A stretch of 64,000 nucleotides of DNA from SABY01 sp964523795 (lineage in GTDB: Bacteria > Bacteroidota > Bacteroidia > Bacteroidales > 4484-276): positions 1 through 64,000 of the forward strand of contig CAZGAO010000008.1 in the NCBI GenBank assembly GCA_964523795.1, given 5' to 3'. The notes beneath the pieces were generated by a model. That model saw only the letters and a program-made list of their open reading frames with translations. It did no database searches and was not told the origin of the DNA. The position numbers and the translations under genes are program-made. Positions 43,693 to 52,194 of the stretch are shown piece by piece. Numbering within the stretch: position 1 is the stretch's first letter; each line of letters opens with the position of its first letter.

Positions 43693-44499
43693 ATGGTCAA
43701 GAAATTCTATATGTTTCCGTTTAATCAAGACATGATGATACTGTACCAAAATCATAGAGTCTTGAGAACCATTTATTTTCGATCACTATATTTTCAAATA
43801 ACTCCAAAAAATTCAATTCCTATTAGATTTAGAAAAAGCTATTTTGGGCATCTATTGTTTAAATTGACACCCTTAAATAGGATAGTTAAATTGGATATTT
43901 CTAATAATAATATTTTACTCGTTTATGTAAATAATGGAAAGCAGGTACAATTTGATTTTGATAATAAATTTAGACCAATCCGTGTTTTCACAGGTAAATT
44001 TAATAGTCTTACTTTAATAGAAAATAAATACTTGGGGCTTCCTTTGCTAACTGAATATACGCTAACTGAATTTAATTCAAAATATCCATTAATTAAACGA
44101 GCACTAATGATTAGGTGGTCAATTATTAAAAAAACAAAAAGTCATCATAAACTTCATGGAGATTTTACACACTTTAATGTTTTATCGGATGATAGTGGCC
44201 AGTTGAGTGAAATTGATGGGAAATGTATTGTTAACTCTGATATTTTTGATCATTACTATTTTTATTCATATTTGAGGCAATGTTTAAGTAAGTGTATAAC
44301 ATTAAGTAAAAATGATTTTACTACAATTACTACAATATTAGATAGGCTGATACTTGATGTTTTTCAGATTGAAAGTCTTGGATTTCTGTTGAATTTGTTA
44401 TCAAAAGTGGTTATAGAAGATGCTAAGGGGCTTGCTAATCCTAAAGCATCTTTAGATACTTTTAAAGAATTATTAGTTAGTAAACGGAAGAGTATTTGA
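43693..44499 (+). CDS. Kinase-fold protein (APH/LPS-kinase-like)
   Basis: This is a 268-residue protein. The stretch KLHGDFTHFNVL followed about 15 residues later by LSEIDGK resembles the catalytic HxDxxxxN and metal-binding Asp of aminoglycoside-phosphotransferase/choline-kinase-like enzymes. The glycine-rich N-lobe is not evident. In polysaccharide loci such proteins can phosphorylate sugars. It converges with the glycosyltransferase gene at 44512. The call rests on one motif pair. Confidence 0.5.
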   Translation: MVKKFYMFPFNQDMMILYQNHRVLRTIYFRSLYFQITPKNSIPIRFRKSYFGHLLFKLTPLNRIVKLDISNNNILLVYVNNGKQVQFDFDNKFRPIRVFTGKFNSLTLIENKYLGLPLLTEYTLTEFNSKYPLIKRALMIRWSIIKKTKSHHKLHGDFTHFNVLSDDSGQLSEIDGKCIVNSDIFDHYYFYSYLRQCLSKCITLSKNDFTTITTILDRLILDVFQIESLGFLLNLLSKVVIEDAKGLANPKASLDTFKELLVSKRKSI

Positions 44500-44511
44500 T
44501 AATTTTTATCA

Positions 44512-45561
44512 CTATAAATTCTCAATAACCCTATCTAACTTCTCCTTCCTATTTTCGATGCTAAATCGAATAAAAACGGTGTTTCGTGCCAGTATGTCTA
44601 ATTCAGTCCGCTTCTCAGGTATTACTTTTTCGATAATTAGTTTAATTAATACTTCAACATTGCTTTTTGTTAAAACGTAACCCGAATCACCAATGATATC
44701 AGGTAAAATATTTACATTAGATACAATAGGAATGCACCCACAAGCCATAGCTTCACATAAAGCAACTCCAAATCCTTCGGTGATTGATAGCTGTAAATAG
44801 TACTTGCTGCTGTTGTAAATTTGAAGTAATTCAGATGCCGATAACCTACCGGTAAACTTTACATTGTCAGGAACTTTAATTAAAGCAGGAGCTTGTTTTA
44901 TTCCAACAAATATAAATTCGAAGTGACTAAGTTTTTTTGCTGCTTCAATAATCAGATCACCCCCTTTAATAAAAAACTGCCCCTCCGAAAGCACGGTGAT
45001 AAATCGATTTTCTACTTTTTTAATATCAGGTAATATTATCCATTTGCTTGTGTCGATACCATTATAAATAACAGTGTAAGCTGTTGTATTATTCTTAAAA
45101 AAATGTTTGTAACCTTGTTTGATAATTTTACCAGGAGAATAGTATGTGTTTTCTGTGTAAACCAATGAATCACTTACGGGTAATAATTTAGTTGCTAATT
45201 GGTAAGATATTTTTAGCACTTTTTTTAGAATAGGTTTATTAAGGTTTCCATAATTAATCTCCGGAAATGCGGCGCAATCCGTTCCATGTAGAATTATATA
45301 AACTGGTTTTTTAAATAATCGGCCTATGATTGCAGGAATCAAAGCCCAATAGCCACCGAAGGATACGATAATAAGTTTTGATTGTCGAATATTTGTAAGA
45401 AGAAAAAAAAACTGTTTTAAAAGAAAATAGGGAACAGCAATTTTATTTTTCCAATTATAGGTATTTTGAATGACAGTGTAACGCTCTGATAAAATATCAA
45501 TGTCAAGCTGAATAAAGGATGCCATGTGTGGGCAAACAAATATGATTTTTTCCTGCTTCAT
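44512..45561 (-). CDS. GT4-family glycosyltransferase
   Basis: This 349-residue cytosolic or membrane-associated enzyme has the GT-B fold of family GT4. The C-terminal donor-site motif is EGFGVALCEAMACGCIPIVS (E-x7-E) and an upstream LLPVSDSLVYTE block is present. It transfers sugar from a nucleotide donor, probably to a growing surface polysaccharide or lipid-linked oligosaccharide. Its start overlaps the stop of the upstream glycosyltransferase by 4 bp (ATGA), so the two are coupled. Confidence 0.87.
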   Translation of the reverse strand: MKQEKIIFVCPHMASFIQLDIDILSERYTVIQNTYNWKNKIAVPYFLLKQFFFLLTNIRQSKLIIVSFGGYWALIPAIIGRLFKKPVYIILHGTDCAAFPEINYGNLNKPILKKVLKISYQLATKLLPVSDSLVYTENTYYSPGKIIKQGYKHFFKNNTTAYTVIYNGIDTSKWIILPDIKKVENRFITVLSEGQFFIKGGDLIIEAAKKLSHFEFIFVGIKQAPALIKVPDNVKFTGRLSASELLQIYNSSKYYLQLSITEGFGVALCEAMACGCIPIVSNVNILPDIIGDSGYVLTKSNVEVLIKLIIEKVIPEKRTELDILARNTVFIRFSIENRKEKLDRVIENL

Positions 45562-46862
45562 GTTCCCACCATTTCATCGAGCAGATGCCCCAAATCCTTT
45601 GTGAGGTTTTTGCGTGAGTATTTTTCTATATTGCTGCCACTCTGAAAAGCATCCTCATCACTATAGCTAGAAAATAGTTTTAGAATTTCTTCTCGAATTA
45701 GTTCCTCATCCTCAAACCCGGCTACAACACCACAATCGGTTTCCCGTATAATATTAGCAGCATCGCCATCTTCGGGACCGATACAAACTATTGGCCGCTG
45801 TGCTGAAAGGTATTCAAAAACTTTTCCGGTGAGAATCATTTTTGCATTCGGGGTGTCGTTGATTAGTAAAAGCAACACAGCCGATCTCTGCTGTTCTTCC
45901 AAAACTTTGTCGTGCGAAAGATAAGGGATATGCCGCAGGTATTTTCCCAGGCCATTTGCATTGATGGATTCCATAACATGGAAATCAACCTTGCCTACAA
46001 GTTTAATTTCCATCGCCTTGCCAAAGGCCTCGTTTTCGTTTGTTAGCGTTTTTAATGCCTTCCAAAGCGATTTAGGATTTCTTGATTTTGCCAAAGTGCC
46101 AATATGAGCAATGGAGAACTTTTTGTCCTGATCAACTTTTTGCTTAGGCAGGTCATCGCCATCAAAACCATTGGTAATTACTTCATAATCACGTTGGTAA
46201 AATTCGTTAAAGCCCTTTCGCATCCCATTTGAAATAACCACCACTTGATCCGCTGATTTCAAAACTTGTTTTTCGAGCATTCGGTGTGTGCGATCTGCGC
46301 AGCGGGAGAGTTTTAAATCCTGATAAAAATCGATTTGGGTCCAGGGATCTCTAAAGTCGGCCAACCAGGGGATGTTAAATTTCTTTTTCAATCCCAGAGC
46401 TATCATGTGCATCGAATGCGGTGGCCCAGTAGAAACAATTGCATCCACCGGGTTTTCCTGAAGATATTTGCTAAGATGATTTACAGAAGGCTTAATCCAG
46501 TATTTGCGGGCATCGGGGATAAACAGGTTGCCACGAACCCACACGGATATATTCTCAGTTAGTTTGGGTTTCTTTTTTTCGCTCATAAAAGAGGCGTTTA
46601 TTTTATCCTCTTTTTTTAAACCAATAAATTTTTTGTAAAAACTATAGGGTTCCCAAACTTTTGTTTTCAGAATCGTAATTCCTTCGGGGATGTCCTTTTC
46701 GAGTGTAGTATCCAAAACCGGGAACTCAGGATTCTCCGGCGTATAAATCACCGGCTCCCAGCCAAACTCCGGGAGGTACTTCACGAACTTTAGCCAGCGC
46801 TGTACGCCGGCACCCCCGCTGGGTGGCCAATAATAGGTGATGATGAGTACCTTTTTATTCAT
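45558..46862 (-). CDS. GT4-family glycosyltransferase
   Basis: From ATG 46862 the protein has 434 residues and starts MNKKVLIITYYWPPSGGAGV, the glycine-rich N-terminal loop of GT-B enzymes. The middle holds ADFRDPWTQIDFYQ and VVVISNGM; the donor site is less canonical (TGKVFEYLSAQRPIVCIGPE). It likely works with the overlapping downstream glycosyltransferase in surface glycan assembly. Composition is closer to the core genes than the AT-rich genes to its left. A start at 46910 is not supported by the family. Confidence 0.87.
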   Translation of the reverse strand: MNKKVLIITYYWPPSGGAGVQRWLKFVKYLPEFGWEPVIYTPENPEFPVLDTTLEKDIPEGITILKTKVWEPYSFYKKFIGLKKEDKINASFMSEKKKPKLTENISVWVRGNLFIPDARKYWIKPSVNHLSKYLQENPVDAIVSTGPPHSMHMIALGLKKKFNIPWLADFRDPWTQIDFYQDLKLSRCADRTHRMLEKQVLKSADQVVVISNGMRKGFNEFYQRDYEVITNGFDGDDLPKQKVDQDKKFSIAHIGTLAKSRNPKSLWKALKTLTNENEAFGKAMEIKLVGKVDFHVMESINANGLGKYLRHIPYLSHDKVLEEQQRSAVLLLLINDTPNAKMILTGKVFEYLSAQRPIVCIGPEDGDAANIIRETDCGVVAGFEDEELIREEILKLFSSYSDEDAFQSGSNIEKYSRKNLTKDLGHLLDEMVGT

Positions 46863-46945
46863 AAGCCTATTCTTATTACCACAACCGATTAAACGGCAAT
46901 AGTATTCCAATTCATCTGATTAACTACTTGAAGCAAAAAAGTATT

Positions 46946-47164
46946 TCATATTCTTTCGTTCCTTCCTGAATCAATATCATAAGAAGTCAATTCAGCCGGT
47001 TTCATTAATTTAATAATATCCAGATAAATCGGCTTCTTCTGTGAAGGTTTCCGGGTTCTTATTTTCCGATTACCCGATAATGAATCAATCAGAATTTCAA
47101 CAAGGCGAAGATCCGTTGGATCGAGCCTGTCAACTTTTGATTTAATATCTTCTTTAAGTCTCAT
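46946..47164 (-). CDS. Small protein, possible orphan antitoxin
   Basis: This 72-residue protein is helical and charged (LKEDIKSKVDRLDPTDLRLV, EILIDSLSG) and ends LTSYDIDSGRNERI. Antitoxins of PIN-type modules often end in a similar charged stretch, and the stop codon often overlaps the toxin start. Here no PIN toxin follows; the next gene is the glycosyltransferase. It may be co-transcribed with the small gene at 47247. The assignment is tentative. Confidence 0.5.
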   Translation of the reverse strand: MRLKEDIKSKVDRLDPTDLRLVEILIDSLSGNRKIRTRKPSQKKPIYLDIIKLMKPAELTSYDIDSGRNERI

Positions 47165-47246
47165 AGTTTTAACATTTACACAAAGATAAATAGAACATGA
47201 TAATTAAAAACATATTTCGTGACAAGGTTGTTGGGCGTTTGGATTT

Positions 47247-47414
47247 TTATTGTGCCATTTCCTTTCTAATATTTTTCTTTCTGCTTATTTTTAGATTTGA
47301 GGACTTTGCTTTTAATCTTGTAATAAGCTCACTGATTTCTTTTCTCTCCTGGTCAGTTAAGGGAGGACTTTGTATTAAAAAATCTATTCCTTCCGGTTCT
47401 TTAATATGTGCCAT
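47247..47414 (-). CDS. Small protein of Bacteroidota type, unknown function
   Basis: This 55-residue protein starts MAHIKEPEGIDFLIQSPPLT, continues DQERKEISELITRL and has a basic tail (KISRKKNIRKEMAQ). The pattern IxEPxGxDFxIxSxPLTxxE is one I recall from short conserved Bacteroidota proteins, often near toxin-antitoxin genes. It begins 2 bp after the YfhO stop on the same strand. It is too short for usual ORF cut-offs and is overlapped on the plus strand by a frame (47197-47430) that I reject. Confidence 0.65.
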   Translation of the reverse strand: MAHIKEPEGIDFLIQSPPLTDQERKEISELITRLKAKSSNLKISRKKNIRKEMAQ

Positions 47415-47415
47415 A

Positions 47416-49860
47416 TTATTTCTTTTGTGAGGGGGGCATAAGTTTGTCTTTCAACTCATTTCCCATCCCTGCAAAAAACAGCAGCAGAATAATGATGGAG
47501 GCGATGGCTGTAATAGTGCCGCCGGTGTAATAAACCGCAGGTTCAAACTTCCACACAATCTCGTGCCGGCCTGCGGGAACTATCATGCCACGCAAAACAT
47601 AGTTGGTCCTAAAATAGGGCATCGGCTCGCCATCCACAAAAGCCTTCCAGCCCTTGTCGTAATAAATCTCCGAAAACACCACCAACTCATCTTTGGTGGA
47701 AGTGAAATCGTAGCTCAGTTCGTTGGGCTTGTAGCTGGTCAACTTGATGGATGCGGCGGGTGCTTTTCCGGGAGTGTAACCTTGCAGCATTTCCGAATAA
47801 CGCTGGTCGATGATGGCTTCGCTGGCCGGATCAAAATCGTTGAGGGCAGTAATTTCTTCATCAGCGTTTTCGGCCAGGCGGTAGCTATCCACAATCCAGG
47901 CATTGCCCAGGGCATCAGGATTTAGTTGTGCCTGTGGTTGATTGTTTGCTCCGGGTACAATAAAATATTTGGTATTGAGCATATTCAGCACATCGATATT
48001 ATTGCGCGAAATATGAAAGTCGATCAGCTCCTGATACCTGCGCAGCTTGGCACCGTGATAGCCGCCAATGGATTTGTGATAGTAAGAGGTGCTGGCATCG
48101 TTAAAGGTATTAACACTGGTATTGAGCACCCTAAAGTTAGGATCTTTGTCCTGCAATATCTGCTGGTCGGCAGCCGTGGCTGTAAAAGGATTTTCTACCT
48201 TACGAGCCGATTCAAAGTTTTCGCTGTTCAAGTAACGTTTGTTAACAGTCCACATATCTGCCATCACCAAAACGATAAGGCCAATGTAGAGATATTCCTT
48301 TTTAAGTTTTTGCGCAAGCAGAGCCCATATCGCCGCAGCTGCCAGCACAATAAATATCAGGGAGCGAAAAGTTTCGGTGCGGAGCAACGAAAGCCGGTCG
48401 GCTTCAAGAGCATCGATCAGATTCTTTGGCATTCCCGATTCTATCAAACGCGCATCGGAAGGTGAGGAGAAGTTAAAAAACGAACCGGCAAAAGCCATCA
48501 TAAATAATAACAAGCCTGCGGCTACTGCCAGTGCCATACCCAAATTTTTGATTGCCACCTTGCGTTCCACATCCTTTTTGCTCAATTCATGCAGGGCTAA
48601 AATCCCCAGCAGGGGAATGGTAAGATCGGCAATAACCAAGGTCATCGACACCGCCCTGAACTTGTTGTAGCCGGGCACATAGTGCAGAAAAAACTCAGTA
48701 AGAGGCATAAAGTTTTTGCCCCAGGCCAGCATGATACTCAAAACGGTTGCCGTAAGCAGCCACCACTTGTATTTTCCTTTGACCACAAAAAGCCCGAGAA
48801 TAAAGAGGAAGCTCATAATGGAACCGGCATACACCGGCCCGGAGGTGAATGGCTGCTGACCCCAGTACATCGAAAAGTAATTTAGATAGCCTTTGGCTTG
48901 TTGCAGGGGAAGCACACTTTTTAGCTCCTCAAAAGTTTGTGAATCCTCCGTGGGTGCTTTGCCGGATGCGCCGCCCATAAAGTCGGGGACGAGCAGGGTG
49001 AAGGTTTCGGCTATACCGTAGCTCCACTGCGTTGCATAGTCGATGTCGAGGCCGCTGGTACGGTTTTCTTTTTCGGTTGCCAACTCCGACTTGCCGCGAA
49101 TGGTGTATTTGCCGTATTCCCACGTAGCCCATATATTTGAGATATTAGCTGCCACGGCAAGCAAGGCAGCAATCACAAGTACAGCACTTGCTTTGGCAAA
49201 GTGCGGCAGTTCTTTTTTTCGCAGGCTGTCAATAAATTGGGCTATCCCAAAAATAACGACAATAATTAGCAGGTAATAGGTAATTTGAAGGTGGTTGGCC
49301 GAAAGTTCGAGCCCCAGAAAAAGTGCCGTGAGTGCAGCACCCCACAGATACTTACCGCGATAGGCCAAAATGATCCCACCCAGAACCGGAGCCATGTATC
49401 CAATGGCGTGAGCCTTGGAGTTGTGCCCCGCCTCGATGATGATAAAAAAGTAGGAAGACAGGGCAAAGCCTACCGCTCCCAAAACCGAGAGCCAGGGATT
49501 GACACGCAAAATCAGAAGCAGGATAAAAAAGCCCAGGAAATACAAAAACACCAGGCGCGCAGGGTGAGGAAGCCCCAGCGTAATGATACGGTCGATGGAT
49601 TTTAGGTAAGCTCCCTTGTAGTGGGTCGAAATTTGATAAGCGGGCATGCCGCCAAACATCGAGTTGGTCCACAGAGGTTCATCGCCGGTGGAATCGCGAT
49701 AATCCACAATTTCTTTAGACATGCCCTTAAAATGCACAATATCACTCTGCTTAATTTTTTTCCCTTCTAAAATGGGTGAAAAATAAATCAGCGTGATTAC
49801 CATAAAAAATATGATTGCAATCAGGTAAGGCCAAAGCCGTTGTATCGAAAATTTTTCCAT
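47416..49860 (-). CDS. YfhO-family membrane protein
   Basis: This 814-residue inner-membrane protein has about 12 or more helices in the first 520 residues and a soluble, extracytoplasmic C-terminal part ending in one helix. The beginning (LIYFSPILEGKKIKQSDIVH, WTNSMFGGMPAYQIS) and the end (FSEIYYDKGWKAFVDGEPMP) match YfhO/GT-C-like proteins. Family members take part in glycosylation of lipoteichoic acid or lipids in other phyla; the role here is inferred. It is followed by small genes and preceded by a DUF4834 gene on the same strand. Confidence 0.9.
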   Translation of the reverse strand: MEKFSIQRLWPYLIAIIFFMVITLIYFSPILEGKKIKQSDIVHFKGMSKEIVDYRDSTGDEPLWTNSMFGGMPAYQISTHYKGAYLKSIDRIITLGLPHPARLVFLYFLGFFILLLILRVNPWLSVLGAVGFALSSYFFIIIEAGHNSKAHAIGYMAPVLGGIILAYRGKYLWGAALTALFLGLELSANHLQITYYLLIIVVIFGIAQFIDSLRKKELPHFAKASAVLVIAALLAVAANISNIWATWEYGKYTIRGKSELATEKENRTSGLDIDYATQWSYGIAETFTLLVPDFMGGASGKAPTEDSQTFEELKSVLPLQQAKGYLNYFSMYWGQQPFTSGPVYAGSIMSFLFILGLFVVKGKYKWWLLTATVLSIMLAWGKNFMPLTEFFLHYVPGYNKFRAVSMTLVIADLTIPLLGILALHELSKKDVERKVAIKNLGMALAVAAGLLLFMMAFAGSFFNFSSPSDARLIESGMPKNLIDALEADRLSLLRTETFRSLIFIVLAAAAIWALLAQKLKKEYLYIGLIVLVMADMWTVNKRYLNSENFESARKVENPFTATAADQQILQDKDPNFRVLNTSVNTFNDASTSYYHKSIGGYHGAKLRRYQELIDFHISRNNIDVLNMLNTKYFIVPGANNQPQAQLNPDALGNAWIVDSYRLAENADEEITALNDFDPASEAIIDQRYSEMLQGYTPGKAPAASIKLTSYKPNELSYDFTSTKDELVVFSEIYYDKGWKAFVDGEPMPYFRTNYVLRGMIVPAGRHEIVWKFEPAVYYTGGTITAIASIIILLLFFAGMGNELKDKLMPPSQKK

Positions 49861-49880
49861 AAGTTTTTCTTTGGAATTGA

Positions 49881-50135
49881 TTATTCTTTAATTTCTTCGT
49901 AGTCCACGTCTTCACTATCTTCGGGGTCGAATTTATGCTTCTTGGCCTCGGGCGGCACGTATTTTACCGAAACCTCGCCCTCTTTTTTCTGCTCGGGCCT
50001 TTGAGGCTGCTGCCCAAAATTACCGAAGCGTTCCTGGGTCTTTCGTATGAAACGCTTTACCAGATAGGGGAAGATGTATTTTGAAATAAAATAATACACC
50101 CCGATAAAGATGATGATGAAAATAAGAAGTCGCAT
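49881..50135 (-). CDS. DUF4834 family small membrane protein
   Basis: This 84-residue protein has one N-terminal membrane helix (LLIFIIIFIGVYYFISKYIF) and a charged tail (KKHKFDPEDSEDVDYEEIKE). It matches the Bacteroidota DUF4834 family. No function is known. It lies 20 bp upstream of yfhO and diverges from the rpsF operon. Confidence 0.82.
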   Translation of the reverse strand: MRLLIFIIIFIGVYYFISKYIFPYLVKRFIRKTQERFGNFGQQPQRPEQKKEGEVSVKYVPPEAKKHKFDPEDSEDVDYEEIKE

Positions 50136-50187
50136 TAAACCAGTAATTTATAAAAACGTTTATTTTAACAAAACCGCCGCGAAGTTA

Positions 50188-50219
50188 TTGTAAATTTTCA
50201 AATTAATTTATTACTTTTG
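50188..50219 (+). promoter_or_regulatory. Promoter of the rpsF-rpsR-rplI operon
   Basis: TTG at 50188-50190 lies 21 bases before TACTTTTG at 50212-50219. This fits the Bacteroidota -33 TTTG / -7 TAnnTTTG arrangement. The leader to the rpsF ATG is about 50 bases. Confidence 0.65.
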
Positions 50220-50273
50220 CGCCCACTTTTGGAATACACATTTTTTTAAATATTTAACTAATACAAATTCAAG

Positions 50274-50630
50274 ATGTTAAACCAGTATGAAACCGTTTTC
50301 ATTTTAACTCCCGTTTTGTCTGACGAACAGATGAAGGAAACGGTAAAGAAGTATCAGGACTTCCTGAAAGAAAAGGGGGCCGAGATCGTTCACGAAGAGA
50401 ATTGGGGCATGCGCAAGCTGGCCTATCCAATTCAAAAAAAATCGACCGGCTTCTACCACCTTTACGAATACACCATCGAGGGTGATGCCATTGCAAACAT
50501 TGAGCTTGCGCTAAAACGCGACGAACGTGTGATGCGCTTCCTTACCGTAAAACTCGACAAACACGCCGTGGCTTACAACGAGAAAAAACGGTTGAAAGCA
50601 AAAGAAAAACAAACCACCGAAGAAAATTAA
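50274..50630 (+). CDS. rpsF: 30S ribosomal protein S6
   Basis: This is a 118-residue protein of the small ribosomal subunit; S6 pairs with S18 on 16S rRNA. It begins MLNQYETVFILTPVLSDEQM and contains NWGMRKLAYPIQKKSTGFYH, both characteristic. First gene of the S6-S18-L9 operon; the next gene begins 27 bp later. Confidence 0.98.
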   Translation: MLNQYETVFILTPVLSDEQMKETVKKYQDFLKEKGAEIVHEENWGMRKLAYPIQKKSTGFYHLYEYTIEGDAIANIELALKRDERVMRFLTVKLDKHAVAYNEKKRLKAKEKQTTEEN

Positions 50631-50657
50631 TGTTTGACAATTAAAAACGTGTAAAAA

Positions 50658-50927
50658 ATGGCACAACAAAATTCAGATATAAAATACCTCACCCCCATCG
50701 CGGTTGACGTAAAAAAGAAAAAGTATTGCCGCTTCAAAAAAGCCGGCATCAAATACATCGACTATAAAGATGCCAACTTCCTGATGAAGTTTGTAAACGA
50801 ACAAGGCAAAATCCTCCCACGCAGGATTACCGGTACCTCAACAAAATACCAGAAAAAAGTAGCCCAGGCTATCAAAAGAGCCCGCCACATTGATTTATTA
50901 CCTTATGTTGCTGACTTATTAAAATAG
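50658..50927 (+). CDS. rpsR: 30S ribosomal protein S18
   Basis: This 89-residue protein has KKKYCRFKKAGIKYIDYKD and the conserved GKILPRRITGTSTKYQKKVA, with the usual end ARHIDLLPYVADLLK. It binds 16S rRNA beside S6. Located between rpsF and rplI, with 12 bp to rplI. Confidence 0.98.
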   Translation: MAQQNSDIKYLTPIAVDVKKKKYCRFKKAGIKYIDYKDANFLMKFVNEQGKILPRRITGTSTKYQKKVAQAIKRARHIDLLPYVADLLK

Positions 50928-50939
50928 GAGAATCGAAGA

Positions 50940-51386
50940 ATGGAAATAATCTTAAAAGAAGATATAACAAATCTCGGATACGAGAATGATATCGTGAACG
51001 TAAAACCCGGCTACGCCCGCAATTTCCTTATTCCCAAAGGAAAGGGCATTATTGCCAGTGTAACCAATCGTAAAATCCTGGCGGAAGTGCAGCGTCAGAA
51101 GTCGTACAAAGAAGATAAACTGCGCGATGAAGCCACCACCACATCCAAATTGCTGGGCAAGGTTTCGCTCAAGATTGGTGCAAAAGTAGGCACCTCGGGT
51201 AAGATTTTTGGCTCTGTGAATGCCATCCAGATTTCGGATGCCCTCAAAGCCGAAGGTTACGATGTTGACCGCAAGAAAATTGACGTTGACGGCGATGCCA
51301 TCAAAGAGGTTGGCGAATACGTTGCCAAGATTCACCTTTACAAAGAAATTAAAGGCGAAGTAAAATTTGAAGTGGTAGCCGAATAA
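50940..51386 (+). CDS. rplI: 50S ribosomal protein L9
   Basis: This 148-residue protein begins MEIILKEDITNLGYENDIVN and has the N-terminal VKPGYARNFLIPKGKGI signature, a long connecting helix and a C-terminal rRNA-binding domain. It closes the operon and is followed by a strong terminator. Confidence 0.98.
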   Translation: MEIILKEDITNLGYENDIVNVKPGYARNFLIPKGKGIIASVTNRKILAEVQRQKSYKEDKLRDEATTTSKLLGKVSLKIGAKVGTSGKIFGSVNAIQISDALKAEGYDVDRKKIDVDGDAIKEVGEYVAKIHLYKEIKGEVKFEVVAE

Positions 51387-51419
51387 GGCATATCCACTTG
51401 TTAAGCCTAAAAACTGCTG

Positions 51420-51450
51420 AGCCGTATGAGAAATCATACGGCTTTTTTTT
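51420..51450 (+). terminator. Rho-independent terminator after rplI
   Basis: Ten-base arms AGCCGTATGA (51420-51429) and TCATACGGCT (51434-51443) with loop GAAA and eight T. Strong and well placed, 33 bp after the rplI stop. Confidence 0.93.
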
Positions 51451-51480
51451 GGAGTTTATTTTTGGATATAATCTCTTTTG

Positions 51481-51920
51481 ATGTCCGATGTCAGATGTCC
51501 GATGTCAGATGTCCGATGTCAGATTTTAGATGTGGATGTTAGATTTTAGATGTCCGATTTTAGATGTGGATGGCAAGGGTTCGCAGCCCCGCAGTTCGGC
51601 AGGCTCACTGACATCGGCAGGCTCACTGACAAAGGGGATAGCAACCCNNNNNNNNNNNNNNNNNNNNNNNNNNNNNNNNNNNNNNNNNNNNNNNNNNNNN
51701 NNNNNNNNNNNNNNNNNNNNNNNNNNNNNNNNNNNNNNNNNNNNNNNAGTTCGGCAGGCTCACTGACATCGGCAGGCTCACTGACAAAGGGGATAGCAAC
51801 CCTGGCGAATAGATTTTAATCTTGCAAGCCTGAAATTCTTTTGATGTCCGATTTCAGATGTCCGATGTAAGATGTTTGATTTGGATGTTAGATTTTAGAT
51901 TTCAGATTTTAGATGCCTTG
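51481..51920. repeat. Composite dispersed repeat, copy 2, with scaffold gap
   Basis: GATGTCAGATTTTAGATG-like words, then GGCAAGGGTTCGCAGCCCC (from 51572), then an inserted GTTCGGCAGGCTCACTGAC double repeat, then AAAGGGGATAGCAACCC. After 100 N the GTTCGGCAGG double repeat and the AAAGGGGATAGCAACCCTGGC end occur again. The module order matches 30995-31213. No gene is credible here. Confidence 0.8.
51648..51747. other. Scaffold gap of 100 N
   Basis: Exactly 100 N, the usual placeholder for a gap of unknown size. The same repeated sequence stands on both sides, so the gap is probably an unresolved tandem or a fold-over of the repeat. Confidence 0.95.
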
Positions 51921-51922
51921 TA

Positions 51923-52002
51923 GTCACACCGTGAATTTGTGCAGCGAGCAGAGCAGTCTTGTAAAACTTTGTGCTATCGCCAGACGCTATTCACGGTGTG
52001 AC
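51923..52002. repeat. 14-bp perfect inverted repeat around a 52-nt core
   Basis: Arms GTCACACCGTGAAT (51923-51936) and ATTCACGGTGTGAC (51989-52002). The core (GCAGCGAGCAGAGC ... GCTATCGCCAGACGC) is shared with 31154-31207. A related form with arms holding CCCGTGAAT/ATTCACGGG and a 54-nt core lies at 54192-54273. Confidence 0.8.
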
Positions 52003-52194
52003 TTGATGTCACATCGGACATCATACCCTGATGGTCGGGACAGGCTATCGGACATCCAGGACTACAATCCACTGACTGATAAAGCCATCGTGAAAAGATA
52101 ATTCAATTAATCCTTTTTTAATTCAAAAAATAATCAGACTTTTGCACCCCAAAATGTTTTAGTAACATATTTAATACAACAATTTTAACAGATT

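Noticed and set aside
47197..47430. Plus-strand hydrophobic frame of 77 codons
   Set aside because: It is antisense to the better supported 55-residue gene at 47247-47414.
51530..51819. Two plus-strand frames that cross the N gap
   Set aside because: They depend on unknown bases and on repeats translated as SAGSLT.
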